Assembly (NCBI GenBank): GCA_023228025.1
Contig: JALOCD010000097.1
Location: forward strand, 1 to 16,850
Source of the DNA: Prolixibacteraceae bacterium
GTDB lineage: Bacteria > Bacteroidota > Bacteroidia > Bacteroidales > Prolixibacteraceae
Direction: 5' to 3'
DNA length: 16,850 nt
Made by a program: the position numbers and the translations under genes. Under the pieces are notes generated by a model. It searched no databases. It saw only the letters and a list, made by a program, of their open reading frames with translations, and had not been told where the DNA came from. Positions 6,430-13,378 of this stretch are shown piece after piece; within the stretch, counting starts at the first letter, position 1; each line of letters starts with the position of its first letter.

Positions 6430-7371
6430 TTACAATGCAAAGGTGCGGGTTCCGGGTTTAGGGATTTTGATCGAATAGCTCTTCCTGGAGGGGTTTTTGA
6501 GGTAGGACTGCCGAAGCCAGGGATTGAAATATTTCAGGATTTTGTAGTTGATACCTTGTTTGTGGGCATAATCGGCTAGGTTGGTTACACTGCCGGATAG
6601 TGCAACAACATTCCATGAAAGAACAGGATATTTTTCTTCATCAGCAACTTTGAATCCATATTTTTCCGGGTTTTCAAGGATCAGTTTCAAAGCGAGAATC
6701 CGGTACACATACCTGGAGGTTTCCTCGTTAAGTTGCAAATCGAAATAATTCCTGCTGTCCTGCAATTCCGTTTGTCGCTTGATTCCATTGATTCCCGCAT
6801 TGTAAGAAGCGGCGACATTTATCCAATTGCCATACTGATGGTAGGCGCGGTTCAGGTACCTGCAGGCCGCTTCCGTCGATTTTTCAGCATTGTACCGTTC
6901 ATCTACTTCGTTGTTGACTTCCAGTCCATTTTCAACGGCGGCTTTTTTCATCAACTGCCACAAACCAGTCGCACCGGCTGGTGAAACAACCTTCTCCTGG
7001 AAACCGCTCTCGGCCAATGAAAGATATTTGAAGTCGTCAGGAATGTTGTTTTTTTTGAGGATCGGTTCGATCAGATCGAAATAGCGTTTTGACTTTTTCA
7101 GGTAGAGGATAGTCTGCGACTGGAAATAGCTGTTGGCCAGAAGTTCCCTGTCCAGCGACTCGCGAACATCAAAATTTGTCAGGGAAATGTTCTCTCCTGC
7201 AAATATGATTGTGGCAGGAAGTTCTACAGGGGAATTATAGGTTTTTGTCATGATCTCCTGCGGTTTGACTACCGGGGCAGAGTTGATAAATAGGCCACAT
7301 GAAATAACGCAAATGGCTATCAATGAAAATATTAAAGTAAATTTAGTTAGGGTAAAACTATTCTTATCCAT
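6430..7371 (-). CDS. Lytic transglycosylase (SLT domain), probable lipoprotein
   Basis: A 313-residue cell-envelope enzyme that should cleave the MurNAc-GlcNAc bond of peptidoglycan. The N-terminal hydrophobic segment (about 10-25) ends in VISC, an acceptable lipobox with Cys25, so a lipoprotein is likely. The SLT domain (about 105-235) shows the catalytic glutamate in LAESGF (Glu121), then PAGATGLWQLM at 131-141 and AASYNAG at 187-193. This is the family 1 (Slt/MltD-like) pattern. The C-terminal part (about 248-305) looks like a degenerate LysM-like segment (ALSGSVTNLADYA, YFNPWL, SIKIPKPG). It precedes uvrA by 18 bases and likely shares its promoter. Pairing of cell-wall and repair genes probably reflects only shared transcription. 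Confidence 0.9.
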   Translation of the reverse strand: MDKNSFTLTKFTLIFSLIAICVISCGLFINSAPVVKPQEIMTKTYNSPVELPATIIFAGENISLTNFDVRESLDRELLANSYFQSQTILYLKKSKRYFDLIEPILKKNNIPDDFKYLSLAESGFQEKVVSPAGATGLWQLMKKAAVENGLEVNNEVDERYNAEKSTEAACRYLNRAYHQYGNWINVAASYNAGINGIKRQTELQDSRNYFDLQLNEETSRYVYRILALKLILENPEKYGFKVADEEKYPVLSWNVVALSGSVTNLADYAHKQGINYKILKYFNPWLRQSYLKNPSRKSYSIKIPKPGTRTFAL

Positions 7372-7409
7372 CTTTCTGTACTATCGAAGTTAACAATTGG
7401 ATTAATCTG

Positions 7410-7440
7410 CGAAGATACTTTATTAAGGCGAAGGAGACAA
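7410..7440 (-). promoter_or_regulatory. Promoter of the transglycosylase-uvrA unit
   Basis: On the minus strand TTG (7438-7440) and TATCTTCG (7410-7417) are separated by 20 bases. That is the Bacteroidota arrangement TTG-N17-23-TAnnTTTG with one mismatch in the -7 box. The predicted start is about 35 bases upstream of the ATG. Confidence 0.5.
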
Positions 7441-7475
7441 TTGATTTCACGAAAGAAACCGGTCAAACAGTGAAT

Positions 7476-7522
7476 GTGAAAATTGGGAAATGTGAAAATG
7501 TGAAAATGAGCGCTGTGAAAAT
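7476..7522. repeat. GTGAAAAT short repeats
   Basis: Four copies of GTGAAAAT start at 7476, 7492, 7500 and 7515; the middle two are directly tandem. They lie in the 7372-7723 gap, which otherwise holds the promoter at 7410-7440 and the REP-like repeats at 7547-7718. Confidence 0.6.
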
Positions 7523-7546
7523 GGAATAATAAGATGCGCTGATGCA

Positions 7547-7718
7547 CCCTGAGCCTGTCGAAGGGTTCAATTATTTGGCCAAGGAAAGCCGGTCCCTGAG
7601 CTTGTCGAAGGGTCGAAGGAGGGGAATTTGGAAATGCGTTGATATGCTGATGTGATGATGAGAGGATATGAAGATGGGAAAATACTACCGGTCCCTGAGC
7701 TTGTCGAAGGGTCGAAGG
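7547..7718. repeat. Three REP-like repeats (CCCTGAGCTTGTCGAAGGG family)
   Basis: The 19-base core is at 7547-7565 (one C/T difference), 7594-7612 and 7693-7711. The last two copies are identical over 31 bases (7589-7619 and 7688-7718), with a 99-base period. The ends CCCT and AGGG are complementary, so the unit can fold weakly. From memory this core is a widespread intergenic repeat in many bacterial phyla. The third copy stops six bases before the stop codon of the beta-barrel gene, so it is at the very 3' end of the sigma-factor operon. Between the copies is low-complexity DNA rich in GATG. Confidence 0.85.
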
Positions 7719-7723
7719 GTCAA

Positions 7724-9031
7724 CTATTCAAAAGAGAAGGTCAATCCGGTGAAGATTCCCATTTGCAGTGGCTTGAAATTGATCATTTCGTTGCTGCTTA
7801 CCGAATGCATGTATTGTTTCAATCTGGGTTCAACCGTTAGCATCAGGTTTTTGGCAAGGCCATATCCAAACTCAATTCCGGCGGATCCGGCATAAATCAC
7901 ATCCCTCATATTGTCTGTATTCCCCTTGGATAATTTAAGGCCGTTTTCTGTAATCGAAGCGTAGTTTCCAATCAGGATATTGGTACTGAAACCGCCGGTT
8001 ACCCCAACCGAAACCTTACTATCCACAATCTTGTAGGTGGCCTGAACCGGAATCTCAAGATATTTGAAGTCCTGTGAAATATCGGAGGCGAAAACATTCG
8101 TGGCTGCCGCCTGCATGCCGTTGGAATATACAATGCTCGAAACAGATGGCAGGTACAGTGAAACATCCCTTGAAATATTTGCACTCTTCTCGACGGGCTC
8201 CAGGTATGTGATACCTGACTTAGCGCTCAGTGTATAGTCGGTATGAGTCCCCTGTTTCATCTCTGAATAACGGATACCGGTACTAATGCTGACTTTTTTG
8301 TTTAACTGGTAAGAAGCAATCATCCCACCACTAACGGTGCTCCTGGACCTGGTGCCTGAATTTCCGCCTGTAATTTGCGGTGCGAACATGGGGGAGAGTT
8401 CCGCTTTAATTCTCCAGCTTCCCTTTGCCGAATTTTTGGCAACCGGATTTGGATTAAACGTATCTGCAAAATAGATCGGTTCTCCCTTTTTCTGATTTGC
8501 ATTTGAAGCTGTATTGGCTTTTTTCTCCTCCTTGGTTACTGTATTCGTTTGTGGTAGGCTATTTTCAGTTCCTTTACCGGTGGGCACTGCTGCCAAAAGA
8601 TCTTTCTCTTTTGAGGAAGTTGTCTCTTTTTGCCTTTTGGTGACGGAGACTTTGGATTTACTGGCCCTATTCACTGCTTTTTCAGTAGCCTGATGTTGTT
8701 GAATGGCGAGGAGTTTTTCGTCCGGAGTAGAGGTAATTACCGCCTTGTTCAATGGACTTGACTGGACAGGGGATATCTCCTTTTGACTTTGTACGGGGAC
8801 TTTGTTTTCGGAGAATTGGTTTTGATCTTGCATCAACCATCCGGCCATGACAATGAGTACCATCGCAGCGGCAATACCAACGACTGCTTTTACCTGGTTC
8901 ATTTGCCTAACCTTACCGCGGAAAGCAATCTGCTGATCGATCTTACCCATAAGACCAACAGGAGGATTCTTCTCGAGATTCCCCAGTTTGTCTTTAAAGA
9001 GTTGATCAATAGGATGTCTTTCCACTGTCAT
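7724..9031 (-). CDS. Putative anti-sigma/outer-membrane beta-barrel fusion protein
   Basis: A 435-residue protein with an unusual layout. Residues 1-48 are hydrophilic, with no signal peptide (MTVERHPIDQLFKDKLGNLE). A single strong transmembrane helix spans about 49-67. Residues about 70-202 form a low-complexity linker rich in Lys, Ser, Thr, Gln and Pro. Residues about 203-435 show alternating beta-strand character ending in TGLTFSFE, with an aromatic at the penultimate position as in outer-membrane beta-barrels (OMP_b-brl-like, roughly 8-10 strands). The start overlaps the ECF sigma gene stop in an ATGA, so translation is coupled. By analogy with sigma/anti-sigma pairs, the N-terminal part is inferred to bind the sigma factor in the cytoplasm, with the barrel sensing at the cell surface. 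The alternative is a barrel protein with an uncleaved signal-anchor and no regulatory role. Confidence 0.75.
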   Translation of the reverse strand: MTVERHPIDQLFKDKLGNLEKNPPVGLMGKIDQQIAFRGKVRQMNQVKAVVGIAAAMVLIVMAGWLMQDQNQFSENKVPVQSQKEISPVQSSPLNKAVITSTPDEKLLAIQQHQATEKAVNRASKSKVSVTKRQKETTSSKEKDLLAAVPTGKGTENSLPQTNTVTKEEKKANTASNANQKKGEPIYFADTFNPNPVAKNSAKGSWRIKAELSPMFAPQITGGNSGTRSRSTVSGGMIASYQLNKKVSISTGIRYSEMKQGTHTDYTLSAKSGITYLEPVEKSANISRDVSLYLPSVSSIVYSNGMQAAATNVFASDISQDFKYLEIPVQATYKIVDSKVSVGVTGGFSTNILIGNYASITENGLKLSKGNTDNMRDVIYAGSAGIEFGYGLAKNLMLTVEPRLKQYMHSVSSNEMINFKPLQMGIFTGLTFSFE

Positions 9032-9597
9032 ATTACTTTTACTTCTATTCTTTTTTCTGCACCAAAATTATCTGTAACCTTCTTTTGTAAGATCAACCTT
9101 GCCCTTGACAAGTTTGATTTGGAGGTACCTTCCGATATGTTCATCATTGCCCCGATTTCCATATGTGAGTATCCCTCTATGGCGTAAAGGTTAAAAACCA
9201 TTCTGTAACGGGGTGGTAATTCCTGGATCATCTTGATCAGTTCGTCAGCAGTAATGGAAGAGATTGTTTCTTCAACCCATTCGGTTGATTCGTAAACTCC
9301 CATCTCTTCTACCGGATATAACCGGTCATGTTTTCTAAACTTCTCAAGCGCCGTGTTGACCATGATCCGTCTCATCCATCCTTCAAAAGAACCTTTGAAT
9401 TCGAACTGTTTAATCTTGGTGAAAACCCTGACAAAACCCTCCTGCAAAATATCCTCTGCATCGGCCGAATCCCTTGAATATCTAAGACAGACCCCGTACA
9501 TCTTTCGGGAGAAAAGGTGGTAAAGCTCAGTCTGGGCCTTGCTGTTCCCTTCCCAACATTTGTATATGGTCTCTTCTAGATGGGTCACTTTCAACAA
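9028..9597 (-). CDS. ECF-type RNA polymerase sigma factor
   Basis: A 186-189-residue sigma-70 family protein with only regions 2 and 4, as in ECF sigmas. Region 2 covers about 24-92, with DAEDILQEGFVRVF binding core polymerase and GSFEGWMRRIMVNTALEKFRK reading the -10 element. Region 4 covers about 120-172, with LPPRYRMVFNLYAIEGYSHMEI and a helix-turn-helix ending in SKSNLSRARLILQ. No ATG is available: the frame runs from a stop at 9634-9636 to the domain with only TTG at 9597, TTG at 9594 or GTG at 9588 as plausible starts. This suggests weak initiation. The stop overlaps the ATG of the membrane/beta-barrel protein by four bases, the usual arrangement for a sigma factor and its regulator. 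The target genes are unknown. Confidence 0.92.
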   Translation of the reverse strand: MLKVTHLEETIYKCWEGNSKAQTELYHLFSRKMYGVCLRYSRDSADAEDILQEGFVRVFTKIKQFEFKGSFEGWMRRIMVNTALEKFRKHDRLYPVEEMGVYESTEWVEETISSITADELIKMIQELPPRYRMVFNLYAIEGYSHMEIGAMMNISEGTSKSNLSRARLILQKKVTDNFGAEKRIEVKVI

Positions 9598-9668
9598 ACT
9601 GATAAATGGTTTGGAATGATGTACTAATGATACAATTTAGCCTCGCAAATGTCTTCAAAAGTTGTTAA

Positions 9669-9719
9669 ATACTGAAAATAAAAGCCACAGAAAGTGTGGT
9701 TTAAACATATCTTCAGTAT
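9669..9719 (-). terminator. Nested hairpin with T-run: terminator of the TlpA-like gene or leader attenuator of the sigma gene
   Basis: An inner hairpin CCACA (9685-9689) with TGTGG (9695-9699) is enclosed by an outer perfect 8-base stem, ATACTGAA (9669-9676) with TTCAGTAT (9712-9719). On the minus strand the inner stem is followed by CTTTTATTTT, as in an intrinsic terminator. It lies 57 bases after the TlpA-like stop codon and before the sigma gene. A perfect -7 box (9727-9734) sits just upstream, so the structure may also be the first part of the sigma mRNA. Confidence 0.65.
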
Positions 9720-9726
9720 CAGTGAC

Positions 9727-9734
9727 CAAAGTTA
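9727..9734 (-). promoter_or_regulatory. Candidate promoter -7 box of the sigma-factor operon
   Basis: The minus strand reads TAACTTTG, matching TAnnTTTG exactly. No TTG occurs at the expected -33 distance. A start a few bases downstream would give a leader of about 120 bases containing the nested hairpin. Confidence 0.4.
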
Positions 9735-9775
9735 AGACGTAAGATGGGATTGAAATGGTTGCGTTGGTTGATAAT

Positions 9776-10876
9776 TTATTTCCCCATCAGCTCTGCCAAT
9801 TTATTGGCCAAATCATCTCCCCGTAGGTTTTTACCAATAATTTTGCCCTCTTTGTCGAGCAGGAAGGTGCAAGGAATGGCTGTAACGCCATATTTCTGCG
9901 CAATTTGGCTCTGCCAGAATTTTAGTTCGGATACCTGGTGCCAAACCAATTGGTCGTCGGCGATGGCTTTTACCCAAGCATCTTTCTCCCTGTCGAGCGA
10001 GACGCCAACAACATCAAATCCTTTGTCCTTGTATTTGGCATAAAGCGCCACGACATTAGGATTCTCATGACGACATGGCTGGCACCAGGCTGCCCAAAAA
10101 TCGATCATGACATATTTTCCCCTCGTTGAGGAGAGGGTAAATGAACCGCCATCCGGTGTCGGCAATGTAAAATCCGGGGCCATGGACCCCATGTCTGTTG
10201 CTCTTTTCTTTTCCGCGATCTTTTTCAGCTCGGCAACATAAATGGAAGGATGAACCGATGGATCCAGAAATTTAATAAGCGTATCAATCTCTGCAGCGGA
10301 AGCAGTCTCACCAAATTGCATCATGGCAATTAGTGGCGAAACCGTCGATGCTTTGTGCTCACGAATGAAATTTTTGGCATATACGGATAGATTTTGGACC
10401 ATTGCTTCGTAGTCTATCCGGGCTTTTTTCATCCCGTCCTGATCGCCCGATTGCTGAGCTGACATAAACCGCTGTTGCATACCTTGCGACTCTTTTGATA
10501 GACTCATCAGTTCTGTCTGGTAAACCTTGAATTCTTCATTGGATTTTGATCCTGTTACAACTGACTTGTCCAGACTATCATTATATGCCTGAATGGTAAT
10601 GGTTCCGTTTTCTGCAAAAAACTGGGCCACCATTTGCTGCGGAACCAGGGCAACAAATCTCAGTTCAGGCAGATCGGCCTTCCCTGTGAGCTGGAATTTA
10701 CCCTTCGTGATTGTTGTAGAGTCTTCCGCAATCCATCTTCCATTGTCAAACTTCATCAACTGAATTTTACCGCTCTCTTTTCCTTTTATCTCACCTTTTA
10801 TTACGAATTTATCTGGCTTGGCGCAGGATAGGATGCTCATGGTTATCAGTCCAAAAAACAGCAATTTTTTTATCAT
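9776..10876 (-). CDS. DUF4369/TlpA-like thiol-disulfide oxidoreductase lipoprotein
   Basis: A 366-residue envelope protein. A short signal peptide ends in the lipobox ILSC (Cys18). Residues about 22-120 match the DUF4369 pattern typical of Bacteroidota thioredoxins (KFVIKGEIKG, TITKGKFQLTGKADLPE). A helical middle follows. From about 230 there is an AhpC/TSA-TlpA thioredoxin domain: APDFTLPTPDG, MIDFWAAWCQPCRHENP with the CQPC active site at 265-268, and the cis-proline region AIPCTFLLD. It should reduce or exchange disulfides on exported proteins, anchored in a membrane by lipid. An extra cysteine directly follows the cis-proline. It starts at an ATG (10874-10876), 84 bases after meaB, and may be partly co-transcribed with it. 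A terminator-like structure follows. Confidence 0.9.
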   Translation of the reverse strand: MIKKLLFFGLITMSILSCAKPDKFVIKGEIKGKESGKIQLMKFDNGRWIAEDSTTITKGKFQLTGKADLPELRFVALVPQQMVAQFFAENGTITIQAYNDSLDKSVVTGSKSNEEFKVYQTELMSLSKESQGMQQRFMSAQQSGDQDGMKKARIDYEAMVQNLSVYAKNFIREHKASTVSPLIAMMQFGETASAAEIDTLIKFLDPSVHPSIYVAELKKIAEKKRATDMGSMAPDFTLPTPDGGSFTLSSTRGKYVMIDFWAAWCQPCRHENPNVVALYAKYKDKGFDVVGVSLDREKDAWVKAIADDQLVWHQVSELKFWQSQIAQKYGVTAIPCTFLLDKEGKIIGKNLRGDDLANKLAELMGK

Positions 10877-10893
10877 CTGGATAACTTGTTTAA

Positions 10894-10910
10894 GGGTTGA
10901 ACAACAACCC
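10894..10910. other. GGGTTG-CAACCC hairpin in the meaB/TlpA-like spacer
   Basis: A perfect 6-base stem with a 5-base loop. On the minus strand it is followed by TTAAACAAG, not a T-run, so it is at best a weak terminator of meaB. It sits 18 bases from the start codon of the TlpA-like gene and could also act as a leader structure. Confidence 0.4.
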
Positions 10911-10960
10911 AGGTTTATTTTAAAAGGCTAAAATTAGAAAAGATTTTCAGGAAAGAGGCC

Positions 10961-12088
10961 TCAGCGGTTGCTTATGGTGCTAAAATATTTTTCGAGTAAA
11001 TCCTGCGCAGCGACGAAAGGGCTTATTTTTTCCTCAGAGACAACTTGTTCCAAATGGTTGAGGTTAAACTGAACAAGATCATTTTGATAAAAACTGTTTT
11101 TCAAATTGGCATCGATGGTTTCGTACATCCAGAACCTGGCCTGACTTGAGCGACGCTCCTTGAAATAACCATTTCCTTTAACCAACTCAAAATATTCGTT
11201 GATGCACTCGGCAATGTCGTTCATCCCGGTCTTTTGCATGGATGAGCAGGTCAACACCTTTGGAATCCATCCTGAAGGTGGCGGAGGAAAGAGATGCAGT
11301 GCATTGCGGTATTGCGTGGCAGTAATCTTTGCACGGTGGATGTTATCTCCGTCGGCTTTGTTGATTACAACCGTATCGGCCATCTCCATGATGCCACGTT
11401 TGATACCCTGTAATTCGTCGCCGGCCCCGGCAATTTGGAGCAGTAGAAAGAAGTCAACCATCGAATGGACGGCAATTTCGGACTGGCCTACCCCGACAGT
11501 CTCAATCAGAAGAGTGTCGAAACCTGCGGCTTCGCACAAAAGGATGGTCTCGCGTGTTTTTCGGGCTACCCCTCCCAGCGATCCGGAGGATGGACTGGGC
11601 CGAATGTAAGCATTGGGATCTGAGGAAAGCTCTTCCATCCGGGTCTTATCGCCCAAAATGGAACCTTTTGAGCGCTCGGAGCTTGGGTCGATGGCCAGCA
11701 CAGCCAACTTTTTGCCGGTAGCTGTGAGATAACTTCCAAATGATTCGATGAAAGTACTTTTCCCTGCACCGGGAACGCCGGTAATACCTATTCGCAGGGA
11801 TTTTCCGGAGTAGGGGAGGCAGCGGCCAATAATATCCTGGGCGATACGTTGATGCTCCGGTTTGTTGCTTTCAATCAAGGTAACTGCCCTGCTCAATATG
11901 GTGCGGTTTCCCTGGAGGATACCTTCACAATATTCGTCGGCAGTCAGTTCAATTTTCTTGTTCTTTTTCAGAAAACGATCAACAGATTCCTCATTCACAG
12001 CTTGCGGCTGATCAACCCCTTTGTTGACATTGAGCCCCACATATTCGGGGGCATTTTCGGGATGATAAACTTTTCGGGATCCTGTCAT
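10961..12088 (-). CDS. meaB: Methylmalonyl-CoA mutase-associated GTPase MeaB
   Basis: A 375-residue cytosolic G3E-type GTPase of the MeaB/ArgK family. It gates cobalamin loading and protects adenosylcobalamin-dependent methylmalonyl-CoA mutase. Visible motifs are the P-loop GVPGAGKS at 104-111, DPSSERSKGSILGDKTRM at 134-151, the switch region ETVGVGQSE at 196-204, and the guanine-binding NKAD at 243-246. The first 45 residues are a poorly conserved extension compared with the roughly 330-residue E. coli protein. The C-terminus (FVAAQDLLEKYFS) is normal for the family. The mutase subunits are not in the window. The neighbours (DUF1573 protein, TlpA-like protein) show no functional link. The spacing of 70 bases to the upstream gene contains a perfect palindrome. 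Its presence suggests a methylmalonyl-CoA/propionate pathway elsewhere in the genome. Confidence 0.95.
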   Translation of the reverse strand: MTGSRKVYHPENAPEYVGLNVNKGVDQPQAVNEESVDRFLKKNKKIELTADEYCEGILQGNRTILSRAVTLIESNKPEHQRIAQDIIGRCLPYSGKSLRIGITGVPGAGKSTFIESFGSYLTATGKKLAVLAIDPSSERSKGSILGDKTRMEELSSDPNAYIRPSPSSGSLGGVARKTRETILLCEAAGFDTLLIETVGVGQSEIAVHSMVDFFLLLQIAGAGDELQGIKRGIMEMADTVVINKADGDNIHRAKITATQYRNALHLFPPPPSGWIPKVLTCSSMQKTGMNDIAECINEYFELVKGNGYFKERRSSQARFWMYETIDANLKNSFYQNDLVQFNLNHLEQVVSEEKISPFVAAQDLLEKYFSTISNR

Positions 12089-12114
12089 CTAACCTTATAT
12101 TGTCGATAAAACGG

Positions 12115-12140
12115 TAGAGACAAGGCATGCCTTGTCTCTA
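12115..12140. repeat. 26-base perfect palindrome
   Basis: The half-site TAGAGACAAGGCA is followed directly by its exact reverse complement with no loop. It lies between the DUF1573 gene and meaB. The frame TAGAGAC...GTCTCTA resembles intergenic palindromes that I recall as abundant in cyanobacteria and some Bacteroidota. In RNA it could act as a terminator or processing site, but no T-run follows on either strand. Confidence 0.85.
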
Positions 12141-12158
12141 GCTAATTTTGTGCCGGAG

Positions 12159-13262
12159 TTATTGAGCCTTGGAGACATTACCCGAAATCCTCAAAATGGA
12201 AGTAGATTGGTTCGGGTCATTTGAAATGATGGTGATGGTTTTGCTTTGCAATCCAAGTTTGCCTGTTGAGTCAAAAACCACTTTCAGGTCGGTATCTTTA
12301 CCGGATTTAATGACGTTGGAGGTTGGATTGGCTGCAGTGCAACCACAGGAGGCTTTTACGCTGCGGATTTGAAGGTCGCTTTTCCCTTTGTTAATAATCT
12401 TGAAGGTGTATTCGACTTTCTTGCCCTCCTTGATGTCGCCAAAATCATAAACCCGTTCATTAAAATCAATGATGGGCGCATTCTGAATCTCCTTCGGCGT
12501 CATCTTTGAGAAATCCTCTTCAACGGTTGCTGTCACATTGACGCCGTAATTGTAGTTTTCTTCACCATTGTAGGTTAGATAGACCCTCGCCATCTGATAT
12601 CCTAGTTCGGTAGTTTTGGCGCCGTCATATGTTACCACGATGAAACCAGTGCCATTCGGCTCAACTACGGAGGGATTGACCTTAACCGTCAAGTAGGCCA
12701 ATACGCCCTTGAGCCCAATGGTTACCTTTGTTCCGGAGGTATTGATAAATTTGAGCGAGTCTGTCTTTCGCTCATTGTTTTTAATCCTTACGAAGGAAAG
12801 ATTGTTGTTCAACATTCTGATCTTTCCAAGATCAATGGGGTATTGTTCGTTGATGCTGAGTGATTTGGGAAGTACCTCGCCCGCGATTTTCAAAACAATG
12901 GCGCCATTTGGAATATTGGCCATAACAGTGATGGTCTTGTTGAAGCTTCCTGGACGGCCTTCAGGGTTGTATGAAACCTTGATGAAGCCGGTCTTACCGG
13001 GAAGGATTGGTTCCTTGCTCCATTCGGGAGTGGTACATCCGCAGGAGGCGCTCACAGTTGAGATCACCAACGGAATTTTTCCATTGTTCTTGAAGTTGAA
13101 GTTATAGTTGGCAGAACCGGCATCTTCCTTGATTTTGCCAAAGTCATGGTCTAAACTTTCAAAAACCATATCAGCAGTGGTTTGGGCACCTGCATTCAGC
13201 CCTGCCAGGAGTAGGAGGGCTACTGTAAACAATCGAACTAGATATCTCATAGGTATAAACAT
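12159..13262 (-). CDS. Exported protein with two DUF1573 domains
   Basis: A 367-residue exported protein (363 if the ATG at 13250 is used). The signal peptide MRYLVRLFTVALLLLAGLNAGAQ directs it to the periplasm. It contains two DUF1573 immunoglobulin-like beta domains. The first starts at about 33 (FESLDHDFGKIKED) and carries the SASCGCTTP motif with Cys74 and Cys76. The second starts at about 264 (IDFNERVYDFGDIKEG) and carries KASCGCTAA with Cys306 and Cys308. The part between them (about 135-250) is also beta-rich and may be a diverged Ig-like domain without cysteines. The family function is unknown; the CGC motif could bind metal or be redox-active. The two start candidates differ by four codons and neither has a ribosome site; the second fits the signal peptide better. 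A good promoter lies upstream. Confidence 0.9.
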   Translation of the reverse strand: MFIPMRYLVRLFTVALLLLAGLNAGAQTTADMVFESLDHDFGKIKEDAGSANYNFNFKNNGKIPLVISTVSASCGCTTPEWSKEPILPGKTGFIKVSYNPEGRPGSFNKTITVMANIPNGAIVLKIAGEVLPKSLSINEQYPIDLGKIRMLNNNLSFVRIKNNERKTDSLKFINTSGTKVTIGLKGVLAYLTVKVNPSVVEPNGTGFIVVTYDGAKTTELGYQMARVYLTYNGEENYNYGVNVTATVEEDFSKMTPKEIQNAPIIDFNERVYDFGDIKEGKKVEYTFKIINKGKSDLQIRSVKASCGCTAANPTSNVIKSGKDTDLKVVFDSTGKLGLQSKTITIISNDPNQSTSILRISGNVSKAQ

Positions 13263-13293
13263 AAAATAATTATTTGCCTGGATTTATTGGTAA

Positions 13294-13327
13294 CAATCGC
13301 AGTTTAGTTAAATGTGTACCGCGATTG
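13294..13327 (-). other. Hairpin at the predicted 5' end of the DUF1573 mRNA
   Basis: CAATCGC (13294-13300) pairs perfectly with GCGATTG (13321-13327) around a 20-base loop. It begins about eight bases after the -7 box, so the transcript would start at or within a base or two of this stem. It may protect the 5' end or regulate translation, which starts about 30-45 bases further on. Confidence 0.5.
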
Positions 13328-13334
13328 CAGGATA

Positions 13335-13363
13335 CAAAACTAAAAAAATGATGGTTCCAACAA
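13335..13363 (-). promoter_or_regulatory. Promoter of the DUF1573 gene
   Basis: The minus strand has TTG (13361-13363), an 18-base spacer, then TAGTTTTG (13335-13342). Both elements and the spacing fit the Bacteroidota consensus. It lies 73 bases upstream of the first ATG. Confidence 0.7.
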
Positions 13364-13378
13364 TATTTAACGCCTAAA

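Noticed and set aside
7347..7547. 66-residue minus-strand frame upstream of the transglycosylase
   Set aside because: It is translated from the promoter and GTGAAAAT repeats, is rich in His and Phe from the repeat, and overlaps the start of a real gene.
7589..7718. Direct repeats as a CRISPR array
   Set aside because: Only two full copies and one partial, a 68-base interval with low-complexity DNA, no cas genes, and the core is a known type of dispersed repeat.
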